A DNA stretch of 64,000 nucleotides from Paragonimus skrjabini miyazakii (taxonomy: Eukaryota > Platyhelminthes > Trematoda > Plagiorchiida > Troglotrematidae), in the NCBI GenBank assembly GCA_014338405.1, contig JTDE01000242.1:165880-229879 (forward strand), read 5' to 3'. Below, piece after piece: positions 33,385-44,649 of the stretch. Every line of letters begins with the position of its first letter. Position 1 is the stretch's first letter. The notes beneath the pieces were generated by a model. That model searched no databases and had not been told where the DNA came from. It saw only the letters and a program-made list of their open reading frames with translations. The translations under genes were made by a program, and so were the position numbers.

Positions 33385-33669
33385 TGTTGTGAGCCAAGAA
33401 CGCGGATGGCACAAGGGTTATTCATTCGAGAAAGCAACACATGGGTTAGACGCTTAAACAGGACAACAATAAAAACGCACATTTGCATAAGGTACTCGGC
33501 CCAGACTGTCTCAGTTACTACAGACGTCAATGTTCAGTTCCTTTACCTAGCAAAGACCATTTTGTGCGATGCTGCACTCCGATGTTTCTTCCTGTGTTTC
33601 TTCGGCTACTTCGATATCAAAATGCATGGTCTGGTCCCATTACTGAGTAGTAGTCGTGTGAACAGTACA
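33385..33669 (-). repeat. 5' LTR of Gypsy-2 (LTR family B)
   Basis: 285 bp, TGTACTGTTCACACG to GCTCACAACA on the minus strand. Homologous copies lie at 29179-29469, 43726-44026 and from 63765. Confidence 0.82.
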
Positions 33670-33689
33670 TTACGATCGCTCATCCACAA

Positions 33690-33800
33690 TACAGTTTCAC
33701 TTCTACTGAATCACGAAGTCTCTGTACTGCTGTTACAGCCTGTAAGGCCTACTGTTTACAGTACACTTATACGAATACAACAAGGCCCATATCCATTAAG
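33690..33800 (+). repeat. Dispersed repeat, family S, 3' part
   Basis: ACTTCTACTGAATCACGAAGTCTC, GTTACAGCCTGTAAGGCCTA and a CACTTATACGAATACAACAAGGCCCAT end match 46710-46815. The 5' half is missing; the Gypsy-2 LTR begins about 20 bp away. Confidence 0.62.
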
Positions 33801-35191
33801 CACTACTTGTGTCAGAGCGCTTATAATAATCAGTATGTGATTCCATAACAGTGCGATTGACAGGTAATGCCTTTCAGACGATGAAATATCCGCGGTTACA
33901 TTTTGTTACAGGATAGAAAACACCGGAAACAGCATGATACAGCTGTGTAAAGTTCACGAAACAATCACAAGTTTGACTAAGAATAGAATTAAATGTTCGG
34001 TAGTCTAATGGATAGAAACCCTGCAGTTAACCGGAACATATCGTCAGCTGTCATCCACAGACTTCTGGTTGACAAACCAAAAGCAACCCATCTTGCTGTG
34101 TTCGAGACGATTGTGACTCAAGTACTCTACTTGTAGACTATGTTCGGTCATAAAATTAACCGTTTACAACCATAAACGCAATGCAACTTAATCGCAAACT
34201 GACTGATTCGAAGTTCAAAAAACCGTTCGAAATCGGTCTTATTCTACATGTTTCTCCCATCTGAGATATTTGTAATTAATCTAAATAACTTGCAACCCAT
34301 CTATTGTGCATAGCGTTCTGATAATAGGCTATCGAAAACGACCGCTCACTGCTTTGATTTTTAAGTCAATCATAATCGAGTCATGGCAAATCTTTTGACC
34401 AGACAGTTAAAAGATTCCGCTCATTATACAAAAGTAGTTGATACAAACCCTAGAATAGTGAAACTGTACAATTAGGCGGAAGCACATAGTGAAGTGTTGA
34501 GTTAACTTGGGAGAAAAACAAGAAAAACTTTGGAATGCATTCTGGTACAGAATGGCGCTTTCTATACACGAACTTGGCATTCACAACCGTGGCGTCCCTA
34601 GATCTGTGTTATGTGCAAATGAGTGTTTTTGCTGGAAGTGGTGCAGAAGTTTACACCGTTTGCGTTTATGTTCTAAATAAACACTCCTTGCATCATTTGG
34701 GTTCTTGGTTCGCAACACGAACTAGTTAACTTATACTAACTGGGGAGTTTGTGGGGTTCCAGGGTTAGAACGAATACAATTACCTGTTTAGATTATGAAG
34801 ACTGAATCCTTCTCAAAAACAAAGTATGATCTTCCACCAAGTAACAACTTATGAATTTGGCGATCAAAAGATTTACCCAAACGTGCCTGATGTAACAGAC
34901 TATACGCATTTTCCAACTTACTATCCAACAGATGATGGGATGCTTTTGTTTAAATTCTAATCTCAAGAATGTTTCTTTGTTTTTTTCTTCTAAAACCCTT
35001 TGGGTGCATAGAGTTAAGCAGATTAACAAAAATACATCTACTGTGAAACTGGTGTCATTTGTTAATATTTCTGAAGAAATATATAATCAAAATACCCATT
35101 GAACATTTAAAATATACCAATAAAAGATATAAACAGACGGTCCAGATGAAAAGTTATTAATAACCGAAGAAGGAGAAAGTGCGTGCTTATA
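33801..35191. other. Downstream flank of adenosine deaminase; no gene recognised
   Basis: This would contain the 3' UTR of the minus-strand gene. No perfect AATAAA was found on the minus strand in the first 150 bp below the stop. No other feature was recognised. Confidence 0.4.
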
Positions 35192-35476
35192 TCATTTTTT
35201 CCCAAGCACGTGATTCAGTAATTGTTCACGATCTTCTGCCGAATCTATGAACGCCGCTTTGACAGCATTCCACTTGCTCTGCCTGATTGCCGTGGTACTC
35301 AAGCCAAGTTCGGTTTCACAATAGGCCAGTTCATCTTTCAACCATCGACCAGTAATAAGAGGGTCATCGGTGCTGAGAGAAAAACTCACTCCGTCTGAGA
35401 TAAACCGATGAACTGGATGTTTCTTTGTTGTGTTGTGCTGCACTGCTCCAGTCATTATGCTGGATGATGGACAGAC
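35192..35476 (-). CDS. Adenosine deaminase, last coding exon
   Basis: Acceptor cag ends at 35477 (tttgtcacattcag); the exon opens in phase 0 with VCPSSSIMTGAV, continuing the preceding exon's ...TGVHFE. The STDDPL motif holds the paired aspartates, one of them a zinc ligand, that end the TIM-barrel active site. The C-terminal helices run to ...LLNHVLGKK and a TGA stop. The 94 residues match the family's C-terminal length. Adenosine deaminase converts (deoxy)adenosine to (deoxy)inosine in purine salvage, and trematodes depend on purine salvage. The preceding intron is 12.0 kb. Confidence 0.93.
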   Translation of the reverse strand, partial: VCPSSSIMTGAVQHNTTKKHPVHRFISDGVSFSLSTDDPLITGRWLKDELAYCETELGLSTTAIRQSKWNAVKAAFIDSAEDREQLLNHVLGKK

Positions 35477-35854
35477 CTGAATGTGACAAATGAAATGAAC
35501 ACGAACAACCGTCTGTATATGCGCCTGAAGCCGTCACGAAAACAAAACGTTCATAAGATTACATTTGTCTATCTACAATGACGTGATCGCTCTCCATCGT
35601 GGACAACTACAAGGAATGAGAAAGTGCATATTGTGTGGTTTAACGAAAGATACGTAAGTGAAGGCACTACTCATCACCTATAAGTAAGCTGACGTAATTC
35701 AACATTCTACTGGTGGGTTGTTTGCAAGGTGTAGCACCTTGATATTGAATGTTGAATATAGACGTAGCTATTTTCGGTAATTAAGTCCCTTCCCGTCCCT
35801 GTCTGTTTTCTTCCCTCCTCCTATACAGAGTTGGCCTTCTTGTTCTTCATGGTT

Positions 35855-35903
35855 GTGTGGCAGTTAAGCACCGGTGTGAAACATTTATGTTTAACTGCCA
35901 CAC
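35855..35903. repeat. Small palindromic repeat next to a trinucleotide tract
   Basis: GTGTGGCAGTTAA (35855-35867) and its exact complement TTAACTGCCACAC (35891-35903) form a 13-bp stem around a 23-nt loop. A related piece (GTTCACACTGATGCTTAACTGCCACA, 46146-46171) also lies beside CATAGACA and a trinucleotide array. Confidence 0.8.
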
Positions 35904-35909
35904 TGTCTA

Positions 35910-35912
35910 TGA

Positions 35913-35945
<33 letters not shown>

Positions 35946-35946
35946 C
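35910..35946 (+). repeat. (GTT)n microsatellite
   Basis: About twelve GTT units, the last part interrupted by GTC. It lies in the largest intron region downstream of the final adenosine deaminase exon boundary. Confidence 0.92.
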
Positions 35947-36859
35947 GTTGATGATAATGTTGAAATGTTCTGCCCTGCTTACTCGGTAGCAGCATGGGGT
36001 TTTAATTGATATAACTAAAATCCACTCATAAATGATAAAAACTTTCACATCCGCATGCGCATTCCAGCTAACATGTCTTTTGAAAGTGTCCTGGGTACAT
36101 CTCGTCAACAGTGAAAATTGAAACTGTAAAACGTCTTAGTGACTGAATAAGTGCAATATTAGAAGAAGAATATCATCTATCAAATAATCACACTCACCAA
36201 GGACATCTATTGGTGGTGCTAATACACTAGAGAGATTCCAACCAAGCGTCTTCTGTTAGTTCGGACATCTGTCCACATTAGTAGAAGGAGAACGGTATGG
36301 AAAATGGTGCACGAGCTCGAATGTCCAAACTCCCATTCGAAAAATCCAATGTTAGCTCTTTGGAAACTGTTACGGACTTTCCAGTGAGAGCACGAATAAT
36401 TATCGACCCGGAAGATGTACACAATGATTGGCCATCCGCAGCAGACATTCCATAGACGTCACATGGGTGAAATGCAGGGCAGCCATGACAAAATATGCCC
36501 TATACTAATGACGTTTGACAGCTTATAACCATTTTTATTAAGCTTCATTAATTTTCACGAAGAACTCACGTACTATTTAGTATTGATTAACACTGTATGT
36601 CAAGATATAAACCACACGGGTAACTCGAATTTTGGTTCAAACTTTCCCACTGTCATTGTCCACTCATTTCAGATCTACTGGTGCACTGTGCATCAAAAAA
36701 TTGCATACGATTACTGTTATTCGTTATCCAGTGGCGTACTAGTTTATTACGTATTGTAATATTGGGGTTCTACAGTATCTGTTTTACGCTTAGTCGCGTC
36801 TGTATTCTGAGCCCCTGAAAACAAACTGCCGTAGGTTGTATACTGTTTGTTCCTGTTGA

Positions 36860-37497
36860 CAGTGGTTCGCATCAGTCAATGGTGCTGTCTATACTGCTGT
36901 ATGGTAGTGAAACGTGGACATTGTATCAGCGGAACGTGCGCTATCTGAGCCGCTTTCATTTGTAATGTCTAGGACGCATCTTGGGTATTCGGTGGTCGGA
37001 CATGATTCCGAACACTGAGATACTGCGGTGAGCAGACATGGACGGAATGGAAGCCTTGCTGATGTTGAATCAGCTTCGTTGGCTGGGTCACGTCCGTCGG
37101 ATGGGCGATGATCGTATTCCGAAGCAGGTGCTGTATGGACAACTGATTTCAGGTAAGCCAAAATCATGGTGGTCAAAGTTTGAGATATCAGGATGCTGTA
37201 CAGGTAAGTCTTTCACGTTGTAAAATTGATTTCAGATGTTGGGAAGATTTGGCGTTGAACCGGACCGCCTTGAGGAATACGATTCGGACGGGCGTCCGCG
37301 AGTTTAACGAGCAGTCATTGCACGGCCGAGAACGAAAACGCGCGGTACGCAAAGGAACCATCGGCGCCATAGATCGTGGTGACATGACTAGGTGGCGTTG
37401 CGATGTATGCGGCCGCGAATGCGTTGGCCGTTTGGGATTAGTAGGTCACCAACGTACTCATAGTTCACCGTCGGCGAAGAGACAACGAGTACCTTAG
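36860..37497 (+). pseudogene. LINE 3' end with a C2H2 zinc finger
   Basis: Plus-strand pieces read VLSILLYGSETWTLYQRNVRYL, LGIRWSDMIPNTEIL and MLNQLRWLGHVRRMGDDRIP, the conserved C-terminal region of a non-LTR retrotransposon RT protein. After a frame break, 37180-37497 gives WEDLALNRTALRNTIRTGVREF and ends in WRCDVCGRECVGRLGLVGHQ then RTH, a C2H2 finger (CX2CX12HX3H). The 5' part, with endonuclease and RT catalytic core, is absent: a typical 5'-truncated copy. It lies in adenosine deaminase intron 3. Confidence 0.82.
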
Positions 37498-38339
37498 GCT
37501 CAGGTAGGTCACATCAGCATATCCATTCTATTTTTGTTAGTGATTGCATCGACCAAGGCCATGGACGTTTTCCAACTAATCCGCTCCTCTTTTCAAATAC
37601 TGGGGTGTCTGCAATCTTTTATCTATTGTTTTCTTGGACTTTGTTGGTGTATATAATCATGAATCGTCTGATATTTTCGTAGTTCAACTTTGAGTTTTGT
37701 TTTTCAACTTTATCCTCTCTGGAATGCATTGACATGCATTCGTATACTGAAATGCCTCTTGTATTACATTTCACACATTTTTCTTCCTAGTATAGATCTT
37801 GTCATTGCAGTCTCTCACACTGTTTCTTTTCCGAGGGAAAATGGGTTTCCTTTTCGTGTTAGCCATTCAGTTGGCTAACCAGCATTGGCCGGCTGGACAC
37901 AAAGGCCTCACCCACATACTTACTGGTCTTATTCCTTCGGGTTTACACCGGACACCTGGTGTGTGAGTGGAACCGCAAGTGGTGCAGCGCAAGCCACTTG
38001 GGGTGATGGTTTAAAGCGCAGGCGTCCTTTGGCTTCGGTCATTGTGTCAGGCTAATCTGTTTCGGATGCCGCCAACCATTCGCATTATGATATAAGTCGT
38101 TTGCATCTACCAAAGTACTGACCTTAGCAAGGATTCATTTGGTCAGAGTTTTCCACTCTGCAGTCTTTGAAGTGTTTCTTCGCCCAAGGTAAGGTCGCTA
38201 AAGATGAACAACGCTGTGACATCAAATAAAATCATTGTCTCTACTCCGACCTTTCCAAATTTGCTCAAGAATTGCACAGCATTGCTGACGGAATGTTTTG
38301 ATATGTCGATTAGATACCGTAGTCACTTGAATGGGTCTG

Positions 38340-38547
38340 TGGATAGATTTTAGGTTAGTGTGCCCCGTAAATATATAGTTGGTGGCAGTGAGAGACCATC
38401 CTTGTGTATTTTCGGTAATCCATGGAAATGAGCAGTGGTTGCATCGCGCTCATCATGAATGACCGCAAGACTTCTGAGATCACACGGTATCACGCCAGCG
38501 CACCGGCCAACGGTAACATTACAAAACCAAAGAAACAACTCAAACAC
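38340..38547 (-). pseudogene. PLE reverse transcriptase fragment
   Basis: The minus-strand frame contains AVIHDERDATTAHFHGLPKI and HKDGLSLPPTIYLRGT, the PLE RT motif (YGLPKIHK.G.PLRPI). It faces a PLE 3' fragment on the plus strand starting 10-20 bp away. Confidence 0.75.
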
Positions 38548-38935
38548 GCCGATAGAAGAAAACGTTGTATACTAAATTCAATACAATGACTGTGGACGAC
38601 ATTACGTCAGCCGAATCGGACGGAAGTTATCAACACGAATTGATGAACACAAATTAGTCATCAAGAGACACGACTAATTTTTTTGATCTTTGTTCACGAG
38701 GATAAAACACGTTCAACCTGAGCACCACATGAGTCCTTACTCAAGTAAACTCCAGACAAGCAAGAGGATTTCTCGAGGCTTGGTGCTCATCAGCCGGGTT
38801 AATAAATAAACACATTGAACTGGACAATATCTATGAGTCAGTGCGAACCAACGACTTGAGGAGGTATAAACGCCGTCAAGCTCAAATGCCGGCAACCTCG
38901 AACGGGTCGGACTGGTGATCAAAACGGGACAATGA
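38548..38935 (+). pseudogene. PLE GIY-YIG fragment and 3' end
   Basis: The frame from 38555 reads ENVVY, a stop, IQYNDCGRHYVSRIGRKLST and RIDEHKLVIKRHD: a GIY-YIG core in which the usual YVGQ/YIGR is YVSR. Further on TRGFLEAWCSSAGLINKHIE and LDNIYESVRTNDL match the PLE protein end. The RT half is missing on this strand, while an RT piece of the same element class lies inverted just upstream. Confidence 0.78.
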
Positions 38936-40539
38936 ATAATCAATCGGATCGAGTTGCAAGAACAAAAAGTGATCCATCCAGTCAAAGGACGAGGATCAAC
39001 CAATCAGATTCGGAGTCAAACTGGAGTAGCAGCAAGAAGCTCAAGAGGTGTAGGAAATCACCAATAGAGTCTCAAGTCAAAGTTCAAATGCTACAAACAA
39101 TAGCCAATGGTAATTCAGGTCAACGGTCCAAACAATAGAAAGTGACCGATTAGAATGCAGGTCAACTCACTCCGTTGTAAGGTTGCACGCATCTATCACA
39201 CTTCACCAAATCCTACGCTCACACTTGTATGCTGGAACATTTACGCACTGATAGTATCATCTTTGTTGGTGATGAAACGTTTGCAACTTAAATGCTAATC
39301 TCGAAGAATTTCCCGGTACCTAAATAACCTACCTGATGAAACAGATGGAGAATGACTTCAAGTAGCTTGGCTGCAACCGGTTTACGGTTGTCTACTAGGA
39401 TCAGGAACGCTTCTGAAGCATCATATATGGATGAAAACATTTTCATACCACCAAAAAGCTTGACGTTATTGATCCTGAAATCGTTCCAGGTTACCTTCAC
39501 TTATATACCGAATTCAGATTGAAGGTTCAAAGATTTGAATCGTAGCTATTCCGTCAGGAGATGGCATCTTCAAAGTCAATCAACTATACACCAACCCAGC
39601 CCTTTCCACTTGAGAACCTACTCAAGTAGATTTATCTGCTGTACCTACTGTATGCAATGAAACTGCCTCCTGATATTGTTCCTACAACAACGCTGTTTTA
39701 TTCTGGCAAACTAGATGGGCTTTGAGACTTCAGTTCCCGGCGAAATTCAGTTGTAGTAGTAGGATCTTTCATCCGATTTTTTAGCTGCGTCGTACTACGA
39801 ACATCGTCGCAGCTCTGATCGCGCTTCAGCAGTCCACGGTAACTCCGTAATATTCCCAACTTCCGGATACTGGTAATTTGGAATATTGTGGTGGTCATCT
39901 TGAACATTTGTGAACATTTCCTGTGAGTCAATTCATTTGATTACTGTAACTTGCTGGAACCTCTTAACTATTTTGTTCCATTCGTTCATTTTGTTTTTCA
40001 CCGATAACCTAGTGAGGTACACTTGCATTTACTTAGTCTATACAGTAACTCGTCTTGACCACTACAGAGGAAATGCGGGACAGTGAATTGTTCATCCCCG
40101 GTAATACAGTGTTTCGCAGTGATAAAAAAATAGGTAAGGGAGATGGTGTAACTCTTTATTTGGACTAACAAATAAAGACTACAAATATTCGTGACATGGT
40201 GACACCAGATCTTGCAGACTCAGTTCGGCAAGTAGTTAGTGTCACTGAGAAATTCACCAGTTTAATTGACGTGATTTACAGGTTGCTTTCTACACAAAGG
40301 GATGCTGAAACGGCTTTGTACAACGCTGTGCGTAGAATTCGATTTTTAAATTACGCTCAAACTTAATGCGACAGTTTGATTATACAGAACTAGATTACGT
40401 GGACCACTTGGTTGACCCTTTAACCTGTTCATTCGCTGGGGATTTTTTCAGGACAGCAATGGAGAGTTGAATATTTCATGTTCGCCATTATACTATGTGG
40501 CGAATGGGTCAATAGCCATCACGTGTTGAGTAGTGTTGG
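38936..40539. other. Intronic sequence, no element recognised
   Basis: Part of adenosine deaminase intron 3. The 70-codon minus-strand frame at 39500-39288 looks like repeat-derived sequence but I cannot assign it. Confidence 0.4.
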
Positions 40540-40945
40540 GTCGTCGTCTTGGTTACGTGCTCAATCGCTTGACCCAAAACCGAGAAAGAGGAAGGACGCG
40601 AAAACAACGTTTATTGGAAGAGTAGGTCAAAATTAGACCAGATAGGCTCTAAATTTATTGAACGAAACAATTACCCTACACGACAGTCAGACACAGAGCG
40701 AATACACTGAGACAGTCATATATGACAATCAAGGTGTCAGAGCAAAACACATTACAGGGGGCATCAGAAAGCAATGCGAGCAAACACGGTTTTGATAGCG
40801 CACGAGTGTTCGACCACACTGCTGCAATCTGATTGGCTGAGTGCAACCATATCGCCATCCGCGAGCATACTATCCGAACTGGGTCGATCCATCGATATGG
40901 CGTGATGCGTCTTGGCTGCCTCGTTCGGAGATGCGCATCCTGACA
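40540..40945 (-). repeat. Solo LTR-like repeat (LTR family C)
   Basis: The reverse complement starts TGTCAGGATGCGCATCTCCG and shares ordered blocks with 841-1255, including TTTAGAGCCT, TTCCAATAAAC and CTCGGTTTTGGGTCAAGCG. No internal element accompanies it. Confidence 0.65.
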
Positions 40946-41859
40946 GGTAGGTTCTTACCAACTAGATTGACATGTTAAGCAATCTAAATAGTGCAGCCCA
41001 CTTGGTAGTATTGACAATCGAACAAGCGAATTCAGCTATCTGCACTGAACTAAACAATATGTTGCCAAAACACGAGCCTAAAAGTCTATCACAGGGCAGC
41101 TTTCACAGGGATGAAGACGCAGCTTAGCAAGACTGATCGGCCTGGTTCCATCATCGCGCTCAACCCGGATCATCTTTGAGGAAATATCCTATGCTGTTAC
41201 CAATCGTGTTCCATTAAAATGTTACTGATCGCGCAGAGGGCTGGAATGCCTAGGAAATGAAGCCAACTCTTTGGTTACGTTGAAACGTTTAACATGTAAG
41301 TGATACCAACCGGAAAGGACTGAACTGGAGCTCGTTAACTGTGTTATATGGAGCAACGGTACCGCGGCCACCACAGGAGAGGGCCCGTTTTTTTATCAAC
41401 ACCGTCTTTCTCAAAAGCTGGTAGTAAATCCTAAATTTTTTGCAGCGACATCTCAGCGTTTAAAAGTACTGAGAGTGACATTTCGCAACTCCAAACCTCC
41501 GGTGAATTTACCAAAGCTGACCACTAGATAAACAATAAGTTAACGTGCACAGCTGTGAATCACGAGTGACTTTTGAACGTCTAACGGCAATCTGACTGAA
41601 TTATTCCATGTACTGATATCATAAGTCAGAATTAAATTAGAGCACCTACTACCTCAATCACCCTTTCCGGATTTGATGTCCCCGGTCGTCCGGAAATTCT
41701 GAAGATCTGAATTACGACTCGATTCAAAACGTAATTCAGGTAGTGGATGATCTATTCGTACCGTCAAGCAGTGCAGTTTCTCTTCTCGCTGACCTCTTCC
41801 GCGCATAATACCTCCCTTCCTCCATGACCGTTCTGGTTTCTTCGAAAGGCATAAACTTA

Positions 41860-43646
41860 CAGGCAACTCAGAGGATCTGAACGGTTTTCGTACTGTTCGA
41901 AATAAGTGTAAGCGAGAAATCCGCAAACAAACTAAGATCGTACAAGAAAACGTTCTACTGCAAGCTCGCGTAAAGAAAGTTTTTAGTAAGGTACGCTGAT
42001 TGCGAAGGAATAAACCTTCAGCCTTTTCTCTGAGATTGCTCGAAAAGGAGAGTTCTTTCGACCTCCAGGTAGTTGTCAAGGGGCACTAGTCAGGGGTATG
42101 AAACGTTGCACTGTCGAACTGGCATCCTACTCTACCTCTATGGAAATTTTGGCAGCCACTTCTTACTGCTGACGTTTCCGTCATATACGCTGGAAGCCTT
42201 TTTCTCAAGGTTAACCCATAGGGTATGATGTGTCTAGATAAGATTCATCCAGGATTCTCACAGAAACGGCAACTAGTCTGATGAAACTCCTTCACAAACT
42301 GTCTAACCAGACACTTCAGACTGGCGGTCTTCTTAATGCATGAAAAGAAGCCACGGCCACGCCAACTTTTAAGGCGAGCGATCGGCATTCTTCTGTTGGC
42401 CATCGACCAATCAGACTTACTAGCGTTCCATGGAAGATATAGGAGCCCTTGTTAAAAGGCGTCATTCTTAAACACTCCCTAGGAGTAGTAGTTTTTCTTC
42501 TAAACAGCAGGGCTTCTTTCTCAATCGGTCATGCATGATAAATATGCTGATCTTCATGCATAGCTTGAAGGTAACTAAAGACAGTGGTCTCATTTCAGAG
42601 GCTTAGTTGGTGCATTCGATCGTGTCTTCCACGGTCTTCTAAAGCATAAACCAGAAGTTTACAACACCCAAGAAAAAGTTATTCGTAGGATTATTTCTTT
42701 TCTTGTTAACAGAGCTTCTATAGTTACAACCGAATCAAGTCATTAATTTCCCTTCATGATTTCTGCCGGGATTTCTCAGGACTCATTGCTCTGTCCTCCT
42801 CTTTAGCTGATTTACATCAATAACCTTCTGGGAATTAATAAAACAATTGCGCTATTCTTTGAGCTATAAACATAAAAATTTAGAATGCTGTCGACCCCAG
42901 TGCACTACGGATAAGTCTTGACGAGAATAAGAGCTGGTTATAAGACTGAAGTCTCTTGCTAAACGACGGTAAGTATGCACATGTTTTCCTCAGTGGGGAT
43001 TCTGGTAATGTCTCCGTGTTTCACAGTAAAAATAAGAAAAATCGATCTGAAGAAAGGCCTGGGAATCTGGGTGTTATCTAACTTGTCTTTTGGGTATCCT
43101 GACAAAATGACCACTAAAAAGAGCTTTGCTCCTCTCGGACTGATAAATCGGATCTTCACCCTCCTAGACAAGATAGCATTTCCGACACTTCACACGGTTT
43201 ATATAAGACCGCTGCTTGAGTGCGCCACTCAGATCATTTATATTGGCTTGAAGAAGAACATACTAGCTGTTATGAGTGTTCACCGCGTGGCTACTAAGCT
43301 GGTCGTTGGCCTGCGGAATGTGACTTATGAGTGGCTACTGGCAATTATTGACCTGTACACACTTGAATCTCGACGACTTCGCAATGACTCAATTCTTACA
43401 CCATTTTCCTTTAGTGTAGGACTTCTCGAGTAGTTCTTTATTTCAGTGGCTAATAACGGCCGTCTGGGTCATGGCAAGAAGCTTTTCAAACTCAGTACTC
43501 GAACCTTTCTTAGATAGCAATTGTTTTATTACAGGATTGTCATTCACTGGAACAACCTTCCTTCTGAAGTTGTTGGCCGCCTCTCTAAGGATCGTTCTAA
43601 AACGCTATTAGATGCACATTTAATTAAAACATTGTTAAATTCATAA
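41860..43646 (+). pseudogene. LINE (CR1-like) RT region and 3' end
   Basis: Plus-strand pieces in order: FRTVRNKCKREIRKQTKIVQ (41890-41980), IHPRILTETATSLMKLLHKL and NQTLQTGGLLNA (42245-42345), RPIRLTSVPWKI, a GAFDRVFHGLLKHK-like catalytic-Asp region (about 42610-42650), then the frame 42975-43433 with RPLLECATQIIYIG, HRVATKLVVGLRNVTYE and LYTLESRRLRND, and finally VIHWNNLPSEVV near 43540. There are many stops, frame changes and deletions. It ends shortly after TLLNS* with no clear tail. It lies in adenosine deaminase intron 3. Confidence 0.8.
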
Positions 43647-43725
43647 TCTTAATATGTTATCGGTACTTTGCTGCAATCCCCAATATCAATACCACACCTT
43701 GTTTAGTGAGGAGGAGCGAACGTGC

Positions 43726-44026
43726 AATACTACTCACACCACTGCGAATCAGTAATGGGAGCCAGAGCATATAGTTTGACATTGAAGTAATCGCAAGATT
43801 AATACAAGAAGAAACATCGGAGTGCAGCATCGCAAGAAATGGTTCTCGGTACGTAAAGAAATGTAAAGGAACTGAGCATTGGCATCTGTGGCAACCGTGA
43901 CTGTCTGGGCCCAATGCCGTGTGCAGATGAGTGTTTTTGTTTGTCGTCTCGCTGAAATGCATAATCCCACGTGTTGCTTTCCTGAATAAATAACCCTTGT
44001 GCCATCCGTGTTCTTGGCCTACAATA
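43726..44026 (+). repeat. Solo LTR (LTR family B, as Gypsy-2)
   Basis: Aligns along its full length with the reverse complement of 33385-33669: ACTACTCACAC start, AAACATCGGAGTGCAGCATCGCA centre, CTGTCTGGGCC, and TGTGCCATCCG.GTTCTTGG end. No element interior flanks it, as expected after LTR-LTR recombination. Confidence 0.85.
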
Positions 44027-44406
44027 TCAGTTTAAATTTTACATCCTTCGTTATTTGCATATTTCTTTGTTCTGTATTGGACCAACTAGATAACAGCTTG
44101 TGACGTTGCATGTGCCACTGATATCAGTCCGTGACAGCGTCCGCTTTTTTTACATACTGATGTAGATCTGTGGTCTTGTCCTATAAATATCAACTACTCA
44201 TCGCAACCAGTCCGACATCTCCTCACTACTTACGCGGCAGGAGTGAAGTCAAGTACAATTCCTAGTATCACTTCAAGTCCTCAATCACATGTATTGCGCT
44301 TCTACCCCGAAGTCTTCCACTACGTTTGTTTCCACAGTCCATCCACGCACAGAACTGAATACACAGGCCCGTCGCTCTTACCCCAAAAATGATTTAACAT
44401 TCACTG

Positions 44407-44649
44407 AAAGTTTGAACAACACCGTTAGAACACGAAAACTGGTAGATGCAAGCATTTCGTATTGACTCATCAGTACCAAATTTACAATAACATGGAACGA
44501 TTGTTTTATATCGTACAGTTAGGGGTGGATAGGATGGATGTTCGATATAAAACAACCGTTTCATGTTATTGTAAATTTGGTACTGATGAGTCAATACAAA
44601 ATGCTTGCATCTACCAGTTTTCGTGTTCTAACGATGTTGCTCAAACTCT
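44407..44649. repeat. Near-perfect 106-bp inverted repeat (foldback)
   Basis: Arms 44407-44512 and 44543-44649 are reverse complements with about six differences, around a 30-nt spacer. Both arms encode the same PLE-like peptide on opposite strands (CYCKFGTDESI, NACIYQFSCSN), resembling the segment before the GIY-YIG core. A PLE fragment was therefore duplicated head-to-head. Confidence 0.85.

Larger units (their letters stand above)
29179..33669 (-). mobile_element. Gypsy LTR retrotransposon 2, nearly complete
   Basis: The element is 4.49 kb with LTRs at 29179-29469 and 33385-33669 in direct orientation. Just inside the 5' LTR, a sequence like a primer-binding site (TGATGCCGTAACC) resembles that of Gypsy-1 (TGGTACCGTGCCC). 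Gag, protease, RT, RNase H and integrase fragments follow in Gypsy order, with multiple frame breaks and active-site losses. Target-site duplication was not found (ttacg against acaaa). Structure and LTR size recall the Boudicca type known in schistosomes; this is by resemblance only. Confidence 0.87.

Noticed and set aside
43657..44005. Several minus-strand frames of 68-101 codons
   Set aside because: They are antisense to the solo LTR at 43726-44026; similar frames recur in the LTR at 63765 for the same reason.
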